Positions 28,601-37,300 of a stretch of 64,000 nucleotides of DNA are shown here, piece after piece. The position numbers and the translations under genes were made by a program. How positions within the stretch are numbered: the first letter of the stretch is position 1; the number at the start of each line of letters is the position of its first letter. Under the pieces are notes generated by a model. The model was not told the origin of the DNA and did not search any database. It saw nothing but the letters and a program-made list of their open reading frames with translations. Origin of the DNA: Galaxea fascicularis (lineage: Eukaryota; Cnidaria; Anthozoa; Scleractinia; Euphylliidae); the NCBI GenBank assembly GCA_948470475.1, contig OX419338.1:6483205-6547204 (forward strand), written 5' to 3'.

Positions 28601-31600
28601 TTGCCAGCCTTGGGTCACACTGAGGTTCCTATAGAGTCAGGTACTACTGTGGTACCACTTACCAAACATGCCCAACAGATATCTCGCATCACTTTTTGTT
28701 CATGCCGTCTCAACCAATTTACGAAAGAACCAGATTTTACAGTCCTTTAAGCCTTGACATCACAGCGCTCCAAGCTCACTTTTTCAAAAAGTCGCCTTTT
28801 GGCGACCTTCAATTGTAAAATGGTTGACTTTTGCCAGAATTTTAGTTGCCAAATATTTTTTCCACTTGCCATGGCGACCAAAATGGTCGCAGCTTGGAGC
28901 GCTGCTTCAGCAAGCATATTCTCTTAACTGGTCTTGTCATATTTCTTATACAACTAGTCCAGAAAATTTGGTTAATCATCAAGACATTTCATGTTTGATG
29001 ATACATCTTTCTTTTCATTTTCTTTTATTTGTTTGTTAGCCTCTTTATCATTTCCTGTGCTATGGACATAAGACAGTGAAAACTGCTTTGAAAGAGTACG
29101 TACCAGATCAGATGAAAAATAACATAAGCCACCTGTGAGATATGTCCAGGATTGACAATAGTGAGATTCAATCTTTATCTCTTTATTAGGATAAACAATA
29201 CAAAGTCAGTCACCTTAAGCCCTAATCCTCACCCTGGAACTGTCAGTTAAGCATGCTTGAAGTAACTTACCAACATAGCCATGGGTCACCTCCACAGGAA
29301 GATGAAAACCATCCTTAAAACAAAATAATATTTAATAAATCAAACTTGAATGGTGCCTAAATTTGAGGAATCCTTGCACAGAGTGGATTCCTTGGTTCCT
29401 TTGATGCACCACGATCTGAATGATCCTGGTTAATTAACCCTGATCTGGATCATCCAAAAGGAATATAAAATATACCCTTAGTCTCCACCTCCCATTGGGA
29501 TTTGGCTATTTTACAGCTTGGATGAGCCCTCATGTTGCTTCTTCTTCGCGACAGTGCATACGAACTATTAACCCTGTGCAATGCTCCCAAAATGTTGGGT
29601 TCTTTTGATTGTCATGTTGGGCATGTTATTGCAAGGTTGTTGCAGCATCTGACAATAAATTTTATTGAAGGGCTTGGTGCAAAAAGTGACAATTTTGCCT
29701 AAAATTCAAAGTTCCACAAAACTTGCTCTTCTTTAACTTGGCCTACAGACTGGTTATCATGTCAGAAACATAGATCCATATTTATTTTGTGGTTTTAAGA
29801 CTACACTTCAATGAATTATCAGTATATGATTTTTTCTTAAAACTCAAGTAGTAGATTAAACACAAGGATCTGATGCATGTGTGTGGTTGATTTCCTTTGC
29901 TTGGTTTCAGCAAAAGTTAACTGACATTAATTTTCCAAATTCAGGCCTTCAAATTGAAAAATAGCTGCAGACCTCTGCAGACCTAAGTTTGACATGATAA
30001 TAAGTCTGCAGACCAAACAAGAGCAAATTTCAGGGAACTTGAAATTTTAAGAAAATCATCACTTAGACCCTTTTGCACGAAGTCTTTCAATTCCAAGCAA
30101 GGCCCAGCTGAAACGTTTGAATACACTCCACATGATGTTGGCTAACAATGATGAATGTGTTTGTGCAGGCCTTCACTAACAAGTTCTGTAGATGCTCTGC
30201 ACAGCTTGCTACCAAAATAATGTAACTGTCAAAGCAAAGCATAAATTAAGCAACAATACCTCATTCAATGATAAAACAGTCTCATCATTTCAAACTTACC
30301 AGTGCATCATCTCGCAGTTCAAGATCAGTAAGAACAACACTACCTAACAACAAAAATAGCAGCATTTCATGGTTAATGCCTCAAAGTTCCATTACAAATT
30401 GAACAGCTTAATTCCCACAACAGGGGGCAGACAAGCATATTAATGTATTGCTCTTTTGCCTTAAAATTTCATCTCCTTAAATTCACTCTATTTTGGGATA
30501 TACAGACTGGCTAAGGTGTCAGAAACACTTATTTTCTAATTGAAAGGTTTGAATCCAGCAAATTAATTGTCATACAACTGCAGCAAGTGAAGTTTATCTA
30601 TGCAAAAATGTTTTCTTAGCCAAAGGAGAAAATGCTACCTTTGTAATGACATCTACAAATGGTTAGACTTTCTAGTCTTCTCGGATAAGGACGATAAAAC
30701 CGGAGGTCCTGTCTCACAGTACTGGTGTGGGACATTAAAGAACCCACACACTGATCGAAAAGAGTAGGGGACGTAGTCCCCGGTGTGATGGTCTATAACT
30801 TATTCTGTTCTGGGGGCACCTGTGTTGATCCTAATATTAATTCAAATAAGATTGTAAACTGCGTGGCTGCAATTTGCACCCAAAAAAGCAATCTGGCGAA
30901 GTCCCCCAAAAAGTGTTGTAAAGCGCTTTGAGCCCTTTGGATAAAAGTGCTATATAAATCCTCATCATTATCATTATCATTATCATTATCATTACCATGC
31001 ATCAGTGTTTGTTTCCTTATCATTGTTTGTCTCTTAAGTTCTTTGAGAAAAAATTAGCTAATCCTTGTAATAAAATCCTTCAAATCACAAAATACGTGCA
31101 GAACTTCATTATTTTCTGAAACCAGAGAGATTCGAAATTTTAAAGTGAAAGTACAATACATGCCCCTTTTACAGAAGAGCCTGAAGTTGAAACCTTGACC
31201 ATCACAGTTCAATTTGTCTAAATTTCACAATACCAACCATACCTGTTTTAAATTTGGGGGATTTTTAGCTCAACCAGGCAATTTGGTACCAGTATGTCTC
31301 AGCATAAACTGTCAATTTTACATCTTATGAAAAATCTAGAGGCCAATATGATACCTTAACAAAATAATGTAGTGTCAGGTAATGACTATATTTATAACTT
31401 GCACATATCACATAGTCTCATGGTGGTTTGCAAATCTTCTGTGGGGTGAGATCGGATGCCACTGGCAGCTGTTCTCAATCAATGTTTGATCTCACCCACC
31501 TTCCCACCCAACCCTAGTCTCCTTCGCAGCCGTTTTTTGGGCTGTCACGCAACGCTCCCCCCAAAGGAACGGCTGCTTAAACCCGAACCACATTCCTTTC

Positions 31601-34344
31601 CCCTTGTTTTAGGATAATGAGGTGACAAAATAATCCACCAGTCACGCGGCGCCTTTTGTTATGAAGAAAACCAATCATGTCACAAGGGAGGATCGAAACC
31701 ATGGTCTTGTCTATCATTTAATGGCGTACCCAAACAGCCAAAACCACTGGCATAAACAAAACAAGGAAAATACTATAACTGCAGTTACAGAGCGGAGTGA
31801 AACGATGACAAAGACACAGCCGTAATTAGAGTGCATATTGAGCACTCAACTTTACGTGTTGCATAGCTCTCTAAGAAGCTACAACACTAAAGAAAGGATA
31901 AAGAGACGAATGGTCGCAAAAGAAACACAACGTCTTGCTACAAAACCAAATAACCGGGCCCGGTAATGTACAAACATTGCAAGATAAAGATGATCATATT
32001 AAGCGGCTCAAAATTCCTATCCTTGATAACAAGAGAGAGACTGTTCTGTCACTGAACGCACTGCAAAGAGCCAAACCAAAGCTAGACAAAGTGCTTCAGA
32101 TGGCATATAAAGGACCACAGTCGCTAGACAGAAACAACCAGGGTCAAAAACAAACAGGCGATAAATGCAGAATTTAAACCTAGAAATGACCTTTGGTATC
32201 AAAATACATTACATGCGACATTTAAGCACATGGCTGTTTCAATCACCATCACCATCTTGCTATCCTCTAAACCACCGTGTTGGCCCACTTAAAACAAGCA
32301 AGAAGCTAAATCAGTCAATAGAACCGAGATAGAAGCGGCAAACGAGCGAACAGGAGTCGTGTAGGCCTTCCAACTCCATTTTACCACACCGATAGCACAC
32401 GAGCTGTGATTAGCCAAATGGTCTTGGCGCGACTGCCTCAGGATTATGTGAGGGGGAGCTGCGATTGGCTAAAGCATGGAAAGGAATGTGGTTCGGGTTT
32501 AAGCAGCCGTTCCTTTGGGGGGAGCGTTGCGTGACAGCCCAAAAAACGGCTGCGAAGGAGACTAACCCAACCCACCCAAGTGACAGACTAGTGAAATCAG
32601 CTTAGGGGATTTTTGTAGTTGCTGAGGGGTGATTAAGAGGAAAAAGACCACAAAGGACCCTTTTACTCTAGATTCTATTCACTTACCAATCCCTTTAAAC
32701 TAATAAAGACCTGATAGGACAGGACACCCAAGCAGTGCTCTAAGAAAAGTAGTTGGACACCCAAAATCCCTAAACCGTTGAAATCCAGGACACCCAATAT
32801 ATACAAGTTTGGTGCAAAAACTACATTTCCTGGTCACCCAAAGGCAAAAGTAAGTTGCTGGGGGTGATCTGGTACCTCTGTAGCACAGCCCTGACACCAT
32901 ATCATTTGCCAATAGTATGTATGGACTGCTACCAGATCATTGGCAAGTTCCCAGCACTATGCATTACACAGAGCAGGTCATGTTACATAATTATATACTA
33001 ATCAGAAATACATTTCATAACTTGTCATTATATCCATGTCAGGAGAGCCTCTCTGAAAAATTGACTTAAATATACACTAAGGGTTTTGCTCTTTCATCAA
33101 AACTTTACTGAAGTTGACTTGATATGTTGTAAAACCTCTTCATTTCTACTCCAGATAAAACAGGCAATGACATCATCAATGCTTCACCACAAGAACTGTT
33201 GTTTCAATGAAACTCAATTCACCTGACTTTGAAATACCAAATATTATTCTTAGCAAGCAAGATTGTTATCGCGGTATGGAGCCCCTCTTTGCAGTAGGCA
33301 AGACAAGTTATAAGTGAATTGTCAATACAATATTAACTGAGTGCTAATAACAGCAACATCAAACATACATGATTTTCATTTGAAATACCCAGCCATTCTC
33401 ACCTTAAAAGAAATTATGTTCCAAATTAAAATGATTGATACAACAATGTGGCTCCCTCAAATCCCTTCTTTTAACCCTGACTCTGCACGGGTTAACTAGT
33501 ACCAACTATTTTATTCAGCAAGCTAAAACCTTTTTCATCAACAACACTATTAGGCTGAGGTTAAAAGCTACGTTTGTGAGAAAAAGCTGAAGTCACATCC
33601 TTTTAACAAATCCCTGGTTATGTGATCTCCTCAAACAATAAAACATGACTTGAATTTTATTAGCAATTGCTTTCAAATCAGCATTACGTTCATGCCAAAC
33701 ATCAGCGCCAAGTAATTCAAGTCTAATATGCATCGAGAAGGAAGCACATAATTGATGTAACACAACACTATTCACGATCAAGTCACGCTATCAAGCCTGG
33801 GGCATGATATGTGACGCTAAAATTAGCAAATTCAAAATGAATTATACGCAGACAGAAAGCACTTCAGAGTGTCCTTGTTTAAAACAGATTAAAATAATAA
33901 AAAGCAACATTATTATGCACGAAATCTACCCTCGCCATGCTTCCCATGTCAGTGAACTGAACGGAAGCGCTATCGATCCATCTGGAGAAACTGATTCTGG
34001 TTGTCCACGTATTAAAATTAAATGAGACTTTACTTGAATTGATTTGCAAAAATTATACACTCATGTCCTGAAGTTACAGATATCCTAAAATTCGATAAAT
34101 CACCTTACCTTGTTTAACACTGACAAAATAGCATTTCTTACGCTTGACTTGGTGTACACAAAAATACGAATGTTTAATATGTACGTTTAAACAGCTGTGT
34201 GTGATGCTGTTTGCTACGCAACAACCGTCTCTAATCTCGTTCCTCACCTTTCAAAATCCCAAGACGTAGATTCGAGCTGTCCAAATCTTTTATGCATTTT
34301 CCAAGAACATCATTAAGGACGGAGGCAACGATAGATTCAAACAT
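1..34344 (-). CDS. VPS13-family bridge-like lipid transfer protein, 5' part of gene (runs off left edge)
   Basis: VPS13 proteins are very long rods with a hydrophobic groove that move glycerolipids between organelles at membrane contact sites. The start codon is ATG at 34344-34342, opening MFESIVASVLNDVLGK, a typical VPS13 N-terminus. Thirty-nine exons, each with GT/AG borders and matching phases, join to 1,104 codons. Seven later exons follow down to the left edge, for about 1,300 residues in all, against more than 3,000 in the family. The C-terminal VAB/WD40-like, ATG2_C and PH-like regions lie outside the window. The order of recognisable segments follows animal VPS13A/C rather than VPS13B, but the exact paralog is unclear, so no symbol is given. 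No acidic FFAT-type motif was obvious. Introns are long and filled with mobile elements. Confidence in the family is high; a few small exons remain unplaced. Confidence 0.93.
2163..2240 (+). repeat. Degenerate GAACGA tandem repeat
   Basis: A run of GAACGA/GAACGAGA units lies in a VPS13 intron just upstream of exon 2052-2129 in transcript order. It is a degenerate short-unit tandem array with no coding meaning; it creates apparent ORFs on both strands. Confidence 0.7.
3370..3545. repeat. Dispersed repeat with GGGATAC/GGATACGG motifs
   Basis: The motif GGGATACGGGATATTTAGG recurs in degenerate form (GGATACGGAATATTT, GGATGCGGGAAATTTAGG, TGGGATAC) at about 30-60-bp spacing. It looks like a short minisatellite-like dispersed repeat in a VPS13 intron. 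No terminal repeats or target duplications were seen. Confidence 0.45.
4432..4655. mobile_element. MITE-like element with ~34-bp terminal inverted repeats
   Basis: The left end (AGCCTGGTGCACACT...) and the reverse complement of the right end (AGGCCTGGTTCACACT...) match over about 34 bp with few differences; both continue into GACATAACGACATAAC. The interior is AT-rich, has further GACATA-type repeats and no ORF. A non-autonomous DNA element of about 224 bp in a VPS13 intron is the simplest reading. No clear target duplication. Confidence 0.7.
4888..8454 (-). CDS. VPS13 exons 35-39
   Basis: Coding exons: 8292-8454, 7403-7476, 6918-7060, 5482-5564, 4888-5010. They encode about residues 910-1104. 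Landmarks: LSLEIRNLGADLIVHPWHVQ, the family's leaflet-groove repeat (LGAD--M--YD); MDGSSLSVLTSS; ADSTGPEFQSKFNSVEQ then VKFSSLRLTAKQEAIASF (compare the FSSL-LILHQEAL- motif of VPS13A); and VVNFKIVAQIEDVCVILSS. The 83-bp exon at 5482-5564 is not clearly similar to a human segment but fits both phases exactly. A CR1-like LINE fragment sits in the intron between 6918 and 5564, and a truncated L1-like LINE in the intron upstream of 8454. Confidence 0.88.
5905..6720 (-). mobile_element. CR1/L2-like LINE 3' fragment (decayed reverse transcriptase tail)
   Basis: Read on the minus strand in several frames, this stretch gives pieces of a CR1/Jockey-type reverse transcriptase C-terminal region. They include EDLRRVAAWCCKNQLSINPD, CQINRVKNSFDRNTLRTIIS with LVLSKLFYCSTV, and near the end SGQRCFLYRAVNIWNNLD with FKKKLRMHMLENYF. 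Frame breaks and missing segments show it is dead and 5'-truncated. It lies in the VPS13 intron between exons 6918-7060 and 5482-5564, in the same orientation as the gene. Exact ends were not determined. Confidence 0.8.
8570..8584. repeat. Target-site duplication, right-hand partner at 10785-10799
   Basis: TATTGCAAAGTTTAT occurs here and again, identical over 15 bp, at 10785-10799. The two copies bracket a LINE whose poly-A tail (poly-T on the plus strand, 8584-8597) abuts this copy. This is the expected product of target-primed reverse transcription. Confidence 0.9.
8585..10784 (-). mobile_element. 5'-truncated L1/Tx1-like LINE insertion with nested element
   Basis: The minus strand encodes the last part of an L1/Tx1-type reverse transcriptase. 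Past the catalytic fingers come HGRIQIVKSMAISKLTF, IFDFIWNYKTPKIKK and NGGLNMIDFSLF (about 10790-10400), then a C-terminal zinc-finger-like region FCPYCRNVEQTVTHLFVSCP with FWSDFTGW (around 9280-9370) and a stop at 8963. At least one frameshift near 10400 and a palindromic insertion (9831-10200) break the frame. A poly-A tail lies at 8597-8584 and 15-bp perfect target duplications flank the unit. About 2.2 kb remains, roughly a third of a full element. It sits in a VPS13 intron in sense orientation. Confidence 0.9.
9831..10200. mobile_element. Palindromic MITE-like element nested inside the LINE
   Basis: Two linked inverted repeats interrupt the LINE coding frame. One has 25-bp perfect arms at 9831-9855 and 10022-10046 (core ATATAGATACTGATGAAAT). 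The other is an imperfect palindrome from about 10046 to 10200, whose inner arms carry GGGGATAC and TTTTATCTTC and meet around 10110. LINE protein resumes on both sides (IIWNNSFI before, VYYESWHQAGV after), so the whole 370 bp is a secondary insertion. It may be one composite element or two adjacent ones. Confidence 0.8.
11045..19389 (-). CDS. VPS13 exons 20-34
   Basis: Coding exons: 19322-19389, 18376-18447, 17974-18068, 16999-17132, 16352-16410, 16275-16316, 15926-16010, 15500-15567, 14578-14650, 13985-14072, 13577-13694, 13133-13205, 12760-12852, 12171-12273, 11045-11118. They encode residues 495-909. Visible repeats of the beta-groove include RITFNLDRCTFVLSD, GKINSFKMLGCSED, VTLKVEPIEATYDSVSAV, MWTRAGIEYAINHHQ, DVRSPFVVVPEYGTLQ (family: I-APYIIVPE-G), VLSVDLGHLKVVS, FDVTLDDVQVMIVAKG and LPSLHFKLSDEKFQTLMK. 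The acceptors of 16275-16316 and 11045-11118 were chosen to keep frame and are the least certain; both have weak pyrimidine tracts. Confidence 0.88.
12506..12612. repeat. MITE family A, copy 1 (right end lost)
   Basis: Begins GATTTCCGCACAGCC and continues through ATTATGCATGC and GGGTTAGTATGACAGTGATG. It is closely similar to the copies at 20756, 46036 and 60667. The terminal inverted repeat seen in copy 2 is missing on the right, so this copy is truncated. Confidence 0.6.
15069..15457. mobile_element. MITE-like element with terminal repeats starting AAGGCC(A/C)TGGCAAACGAGG
   Basis: The left end and the reverse complement of the right end match for about 30 bp (AAGGCC-TGGCAAACGAGG and ACACATTGTT), with further inverted similarity inward (CAAATGTTTCC, AACATTTCT-type blocks). 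The element is about 389 bp, in a VPS13 intron just upstream of exon 15500-15567. ORFs inside it overlap on both strands and are by-products of the palindrome. Confidence 0.75.
17642..17826 (-). mobile_element. tRNA-derived SINE, copy 1
   Basis: On the minus strand the head reads as a tRNA-like promoter: box A TGGCGCAGTGG (17813-17803) and box B GGTTCGATTCC (17770-17760), at normal spacing. The body ends in CTCAAAAACCAACATATGAT. A second copy on the opposite strand at 54724-54906 shares head, body and tail, which defines a family. It is a SINE rather than a tRNA gene, because the cloverleaf is imperfect and a conserved non-tRNA body follows. Confidence 0.85.
18618..18929. mobile_element. Mutator-like non-autonomous element, 312 bp
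   Basis: Terminal inverted repeats begin TAGTCTC(C/T)TTCGCAGCCGTT and extend inward for roughly 90 bp with differences. The flanks are GAAGTATAC (18609-18617) and GAAGTATAT (18930-18938), a 9-bp target duplication with one mismatch. Its termini match those of the 1050-bp element at 31515. Nine-bp duplications with long terminal repeats suggest the Mutator superfamily. No ORF. Confidence 0.85.
19000..19085 (-). repeat. SINE-type 3' tail with ATT/AAT microsatellite
   Basis: On the minus strand the sequence reads AAAGCGCTATG...AGCGCTATATAAAT followed by an (ATT)n run. This resembles the conserved 3' tail of the SINE at 30612-30999 (AAAGCGCTTTGAG then GCTATATAAAT). It is probably an isolated tail of a related SINE or LINE. 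Confidence 0.5.
19715..23721 (-). CDS. VPS13 exons 10-19
   Basis: Coding exons: 23638-23721, 23368-23425, 23202-23275, 22676-22729, 22039-22145, 21857-21931, 21230-21320, 21095/21094-21156, 20213-20345, 19715-19827. They encode residues 211-494. Family landmarks in order: SLDCLSVYWN; YEFILKPLSAECHVIM across the exon 11/12 junction; LSLVFSQNQFHNLMDMIESF; DPRAWWKYAYTAI; WPRIKEHRRKYNLYKELRK; LDIPSILIARKQAEVE, the counterpart of VPS13A LDVFNITIARQTAEVEV; a tryptophan-rich SPWWSWLGIG, like GWFSWLWSW in VPS13A; and AEEKDKLYKAIDYNENA, like PEEKALLYEAIGYSE. All phases agree, so this part of the model is secure. Confidence 0.93.
20756..20886. mobile_element. MITE family A, copy 2 (both ends)
   Basis: The left end GATTTCCGCATAACC...ATTAATTATACATGC is the imperfect reverse complement of the right end GCATGTATGATTAATG...GCTGTGCGGAAAT. 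At about 131 bp this is the most complete of four related copies in the window. Confidence 0.7.
21416..21672. repeat. Dispersed repeat with internal inverted TTACTAACC arms
   Basis: Contains TTACTAACCTCG near 21558 and its partner CGAACTCGGTTAGTAA near 21660, with GC-rich runs between. It creates an open minus-strand frame of 77 codons with no recognised domain. Probably a short inverted-repeat element in a VPS13 intron. Confidence 0.4.
23790..23941. mobile_element. Short element bounded by 17-bp perfect inverted repeats
   Basis: GTAGCAGCTCTCGTAAG (23790-23806) and its exact reverse complement (23925-23941) bracket 152 bp in a VPS13 intron. The interior has no ORF. No target duplication was evident, so the true ends may lie slightly outside. 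Confidence 0.6.
24320..34344 (-). CDS. VPS13 exons 1-9: chorein N-terminal region
   Basis: Coding exons: 34248-34344, 30300-30343, 29271-29313, 28474-28569, 27682-27792, 26971-27050, 25894-25932, 25531-25590, 24320-24379. They encode residues 1-210. Diagnostic stretches are LDSSNLRLGILKG (exon 1), KISLTIPWTNPY followed by DVYLIAGP (exon 4), a charged helix RAKASDIAAKRKRLAQ (exon 5), KLVAQVVKNLK (exon 6) and ISVKNIHFRYEDK (exon 7). The last two match the family's KLV-QI-KNL-V-I--IHIRYED signature. This N-terminal chorein segment caps the lipid channel and in the family contacts the donor ER membrane. Intron 1 is unusually long (34247 down to 30344) and holds a 1050-bp inverted-repeat transposon. 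Confidence 0.93.
25146..25487. mobile_element. MITE-like element with 29-bp terminal repeats (GGCGATTTTATACGCC)
   Basis: The end at 25146-25174 is the reverse complement of 25459-25487 except for one or two positions. Both contain GGCGATTTTATACGCCGATC. Additional copies of the GGCGAT/ATCGCC motif fill the interior, including palindromes at 25400-25460. About 342 bp, no ORF, in a VPS13 intron. Confidence 0.7.
26549..26657. repeat. Foldback repeat, arms of about 45 bp
   Basis: AACAACTATTCACC (26549-26562) pairs with 26644-26657, and the block 26572-26594 (GTGGCTAGTGG...GATATTTACC) pairs with 26612-26634. A further inverted pair around TATATACTAAA(G/A)CAGT lies at about 26661 and 26840. The set is likely one composite foldback element spanning about 26545-26860. 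Confidence 0.65.
28009..28360 (+). mobile_element. SINE family B, copy 1 (tRNA-like head, TATG tail)
   Basis: A head with a box-B-like GCGTTCAAACCCCG is followed by a conserved body (GGTTAGACTTTCTAGTCTTC, GAGGACGATAAA, AAAGAACCCACACACTG, AAAAGAGTAGG) and an ATGTATG-repeat tail. The body recurs at 30612-30999. The head is weak as a promoter. Confidence 0.7.
28763..28904. repeat. Short inverted-repeat element (CAGCGCTCCAAGCT arms)
   Basis: The 14-bp arm at 28763-28776 is the exact reverse complement of 28891-28904. Inside, GTCGCC/GGCGAC blocks form a second hairpin. About 142 bp in a VPS13 intron, compatible with a MITE. Confidence 0.55.
30612..30999 (+). mobile_element. SINE family B, copy 2 (head missing, V-SINE-like tail)
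   Basis: Shares the body of the copy at 28009 but lacks the tRNA-like head. It ends AAAGCGCTTTGAGCCCTTTG then GCTATATAAAT and a (CATTAT)n run at 30961-30996. The AAAGCGCTTTGAG...CTATATAAAT tail is of the kind shared by several animal SINEs and their partner LINEs. Confidence 0.7.
31515..32564. mobile_element. Mutator-like element, 1050 bp, 87-bp perfect terminal repeats
   Basis: The first 87 bp (31515-31601, starting TAGTCTCCTTCGCAGCCGTT) are identical to the reverse complement of the last 87 bp (32478-32564). ACCCAACCC flanks both sides (31506-31514 and 32565-32573), a perfect 9-bp target duplication. An 80-codon plus-strand ORF at 31935-32177 is charged and of unknown type; it has no recognisable transposase motif. 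The element is non-autonomous as seen, lies in VPS13 intron 1, and its intact ends suggest a recent insertion. Confidence 0.92.
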
Positions 34345-37300
34345 AGTTCTTAACTATATGCATATTATCTCTTTGTACAAGAGAGAATCCATTGAAATGA
34401 CAATTATATGGTTCCCCTCCAACGCACTATCTTCGTTAACATTTAAGACTCGAGAAACTGCACGGGCCAACAGGGCTGGAGTGCAAATGCTGCGCACATA
34501 CAAAAGGAACAAGTTAGTGCAGATACCACTTGCAGCTGATCACAGGAGATTCCTGGAAACTTTTATTGGGTGGGAGATTGGGCCGAGTTTGTGAACGAAA
34601 ACGAGACTGAGTTTAATTACTTGCACCCGGAATTAGTTAATTTGAACCGATCAATCCGAAATTTTACAGTGTAACATCCATCCCTCGAGCAGTATCCGGG
34701 CATTGAATTTTTGAAGGTGAGCTTATTCAAATGTGTTGACTTTCTGGGCCAAAAATTGCGTGCAAATAAATATATTTTGTCACGTTTTGTAAGTTTCACA
34801 AGAGTATGTATATTAGGTTGCATAGACTGGTGAAGTATTTTTCGCGTGTTTGTAGGTGTCTCAAGAGGCTAGTACACTATTTAAGGTTTGTTAAGTTATG
34901 CAAGAGCCATTCGAGGCATCTCTTTCAACCCTAGTTTTTTATATTATTTACTGTTGTATTTTTCAGTCTGAGTTTGTAAATCTGTAAGGCTGTTTTTTGT
35001 TACGCGTTACGCTCGCTGCATCAATCGCATCATTTTCAACTAGGCTTTTTTGTTTATTCAACCCTGTATTTTCTTTATGATGAATGATGTAAATGCTCGC
35101 TGTATCCTGCATCAATAAACGAGATGCCCGCTCCTATTCTGTGTTTTGTGATTACTGTAGATTAGTTACAAAATATCTTATAATCGCTTCAGTGTGATTA
35201 GAATATAACAACACCCTAACGCCGGATTTGATGGTCAAATGCTCCAAGGCCACCTCCCAATTTGGCTTTTACCGGTGGTATTTTAAGTCGTGATCGTATA
35301 TCATATTTTTTCCATTGTATCAGGTCACATTCATGTGACATTTAGGAACGCCAAATTACTTCTATCTTCTTTTATCTTATTTGTTAATTTTCCACCCCAC
35401 CCAAGGCATCGTTCAACGTAGTATTTTGGACAATTGACAATTTTGGACAATATTGAAATATCACTCGCGGTATTATTGCCAAATACCACTCAGCGCAGGT
35501 CATGCTATTACCTATACAAATGCCAAGGTATGGGAGGGATGTTGAAGGATCGAAATGATCGGCACAAAAACCGCAGTCTAGTCTCCGCATCAAGAACACA
35601 TTTTCTGTTGTTAGTTTACCCTCTTGTTGTTCTCATGGTTTAGTGCGCTTACTCGCCTCCTCCTTCTCCTTAACTCGTTCCCCTTACCCCTGCTCGATAT
35701 GGAATTGATTACGAATTTCAGACCAAAGCACAACAATGCGCAAACAACGACGACGTTTGAAGTTAGACGGCTAGTAAGCACGAATTTCTCTTTTAAAAAC
35801 AGCAGCCCATGTGGCATGTGGCCCATGTGCGCGATTTCCGCAATTTCAATTTCCTGCATGAAACTTGATGCCACGACGACATATCTCACCCCGTAACTGC
35901 GACACAACAATGAGGAAAAGTTGAGCAAAACGGAAACCAAGCTAAAAATAGGCCATCTTCGAGTTACTTTGGGACTCTCACAAAGCGAAGCACAGTCGAA
36001 GCCTTTCCAAAATGTTTTCTTTTAGGTGCAATTGAAACTAATTTCCAAATGAAAATTGTCGCACTGTGATTCTCTTTGAAATAGAGCTGACAATCTCCGC
36101 AATCGTGCACGGCACGGATCAATTAAGGACACAGAATACGATACCTGGGAAATACGTTTTATTATTTACAACTGGTTTCATCAGCTTTACAAGATAACAA
36201 ATGAATCCTAACTCGGAGGAGAATGGACACGCTTGTCTACCCGATTAAAGGTTAAAGCCAAAATGGCCGCTAAATTGACAGAATCACAAACTAGAAATAG
36301 CAAAATATAAAAACCTGACAATTTTTTTGGCTTCTAGAGCCCCGCCCCTACCCCCCACCCCCTACAAAATTTGTACCATCTGAGGAACTTTACAAACGTG
36401 ATAAACCTGAAAACATCACTTATTTCTAACGTTAACAACGTCTGTTTCCGATACAAGAACAAGCAAGTTTCTTAGAGTTGAAGGTTGTTTCCGCCAACAT
36501 CTCGTCAGATTAAAACTGATAGTTAAAGAGGTGAAAATGAAAACGAAGTATTGGAAATACACTGAAGACAAACAAAAGAGAAACAGGCAACGGACTATAA
36601 AGGAGCTACTTGAAAGTTTCAAAGTTGGCTTCTGCCAACTTATTCGCCTTCAAATTCGAAATGCAAAAGAAAACTGAGCAGCTTATCTGAACTGCGTGAA
36701 CGAGAATGTTAGTTTACAATTTTATATCAAGATATAAGATTAAAATTACGCACTTTAAGTTGCTTAATCTGTCAAAATATTTTGTGAAACCAAACTTTAA
36801 CCCACACCAACGGAATAAATCTTTCCAGACAATTTGAGTACATTTGTGTACAACATTTATACACTACATACAACCTTGTGAAAATGGTGCTGAAACTAGA
36901 AAAATATGCGTTATAAAAGTTCTTATGTTTTCTATGTCGAAATTGCTGCTTATAACCTTAACTTCAAGGCAAAATGGTGCTATTTACTTCACTACAACTG
37001 AGCCTTCAATCTATATTCAATTTATATTCAGTTTAACAGTGCTGGTAAACTTTCACCTTGAATCGCATTCAACCGATGTTCAATCAACTGGGATAATCAC
37101 TTCAAAATGTCCATTGATTTATGCACAAAGAAGTTAACCAATAATTTTGCTAAACAATTTACATATGGCCCAATGTTTGTTCACCAAAACATGTCTACTG
37201 TCACGTGACGTGCCCTGACATTTTCCTCTGCAAGAAAAACACCGAGACTGCCACGTTACTGAAGCAAACCTAACACTGGAAATTATATTGCAATGACAAC

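Noticed and set aside
35611..35940. 109-codon minus-strand ORF between VPS13 and RSK
   Set aside because: An overlapping plus-strand frame is equally open; hydrophobic and arginine runs follow base composition, and no family is recognised.
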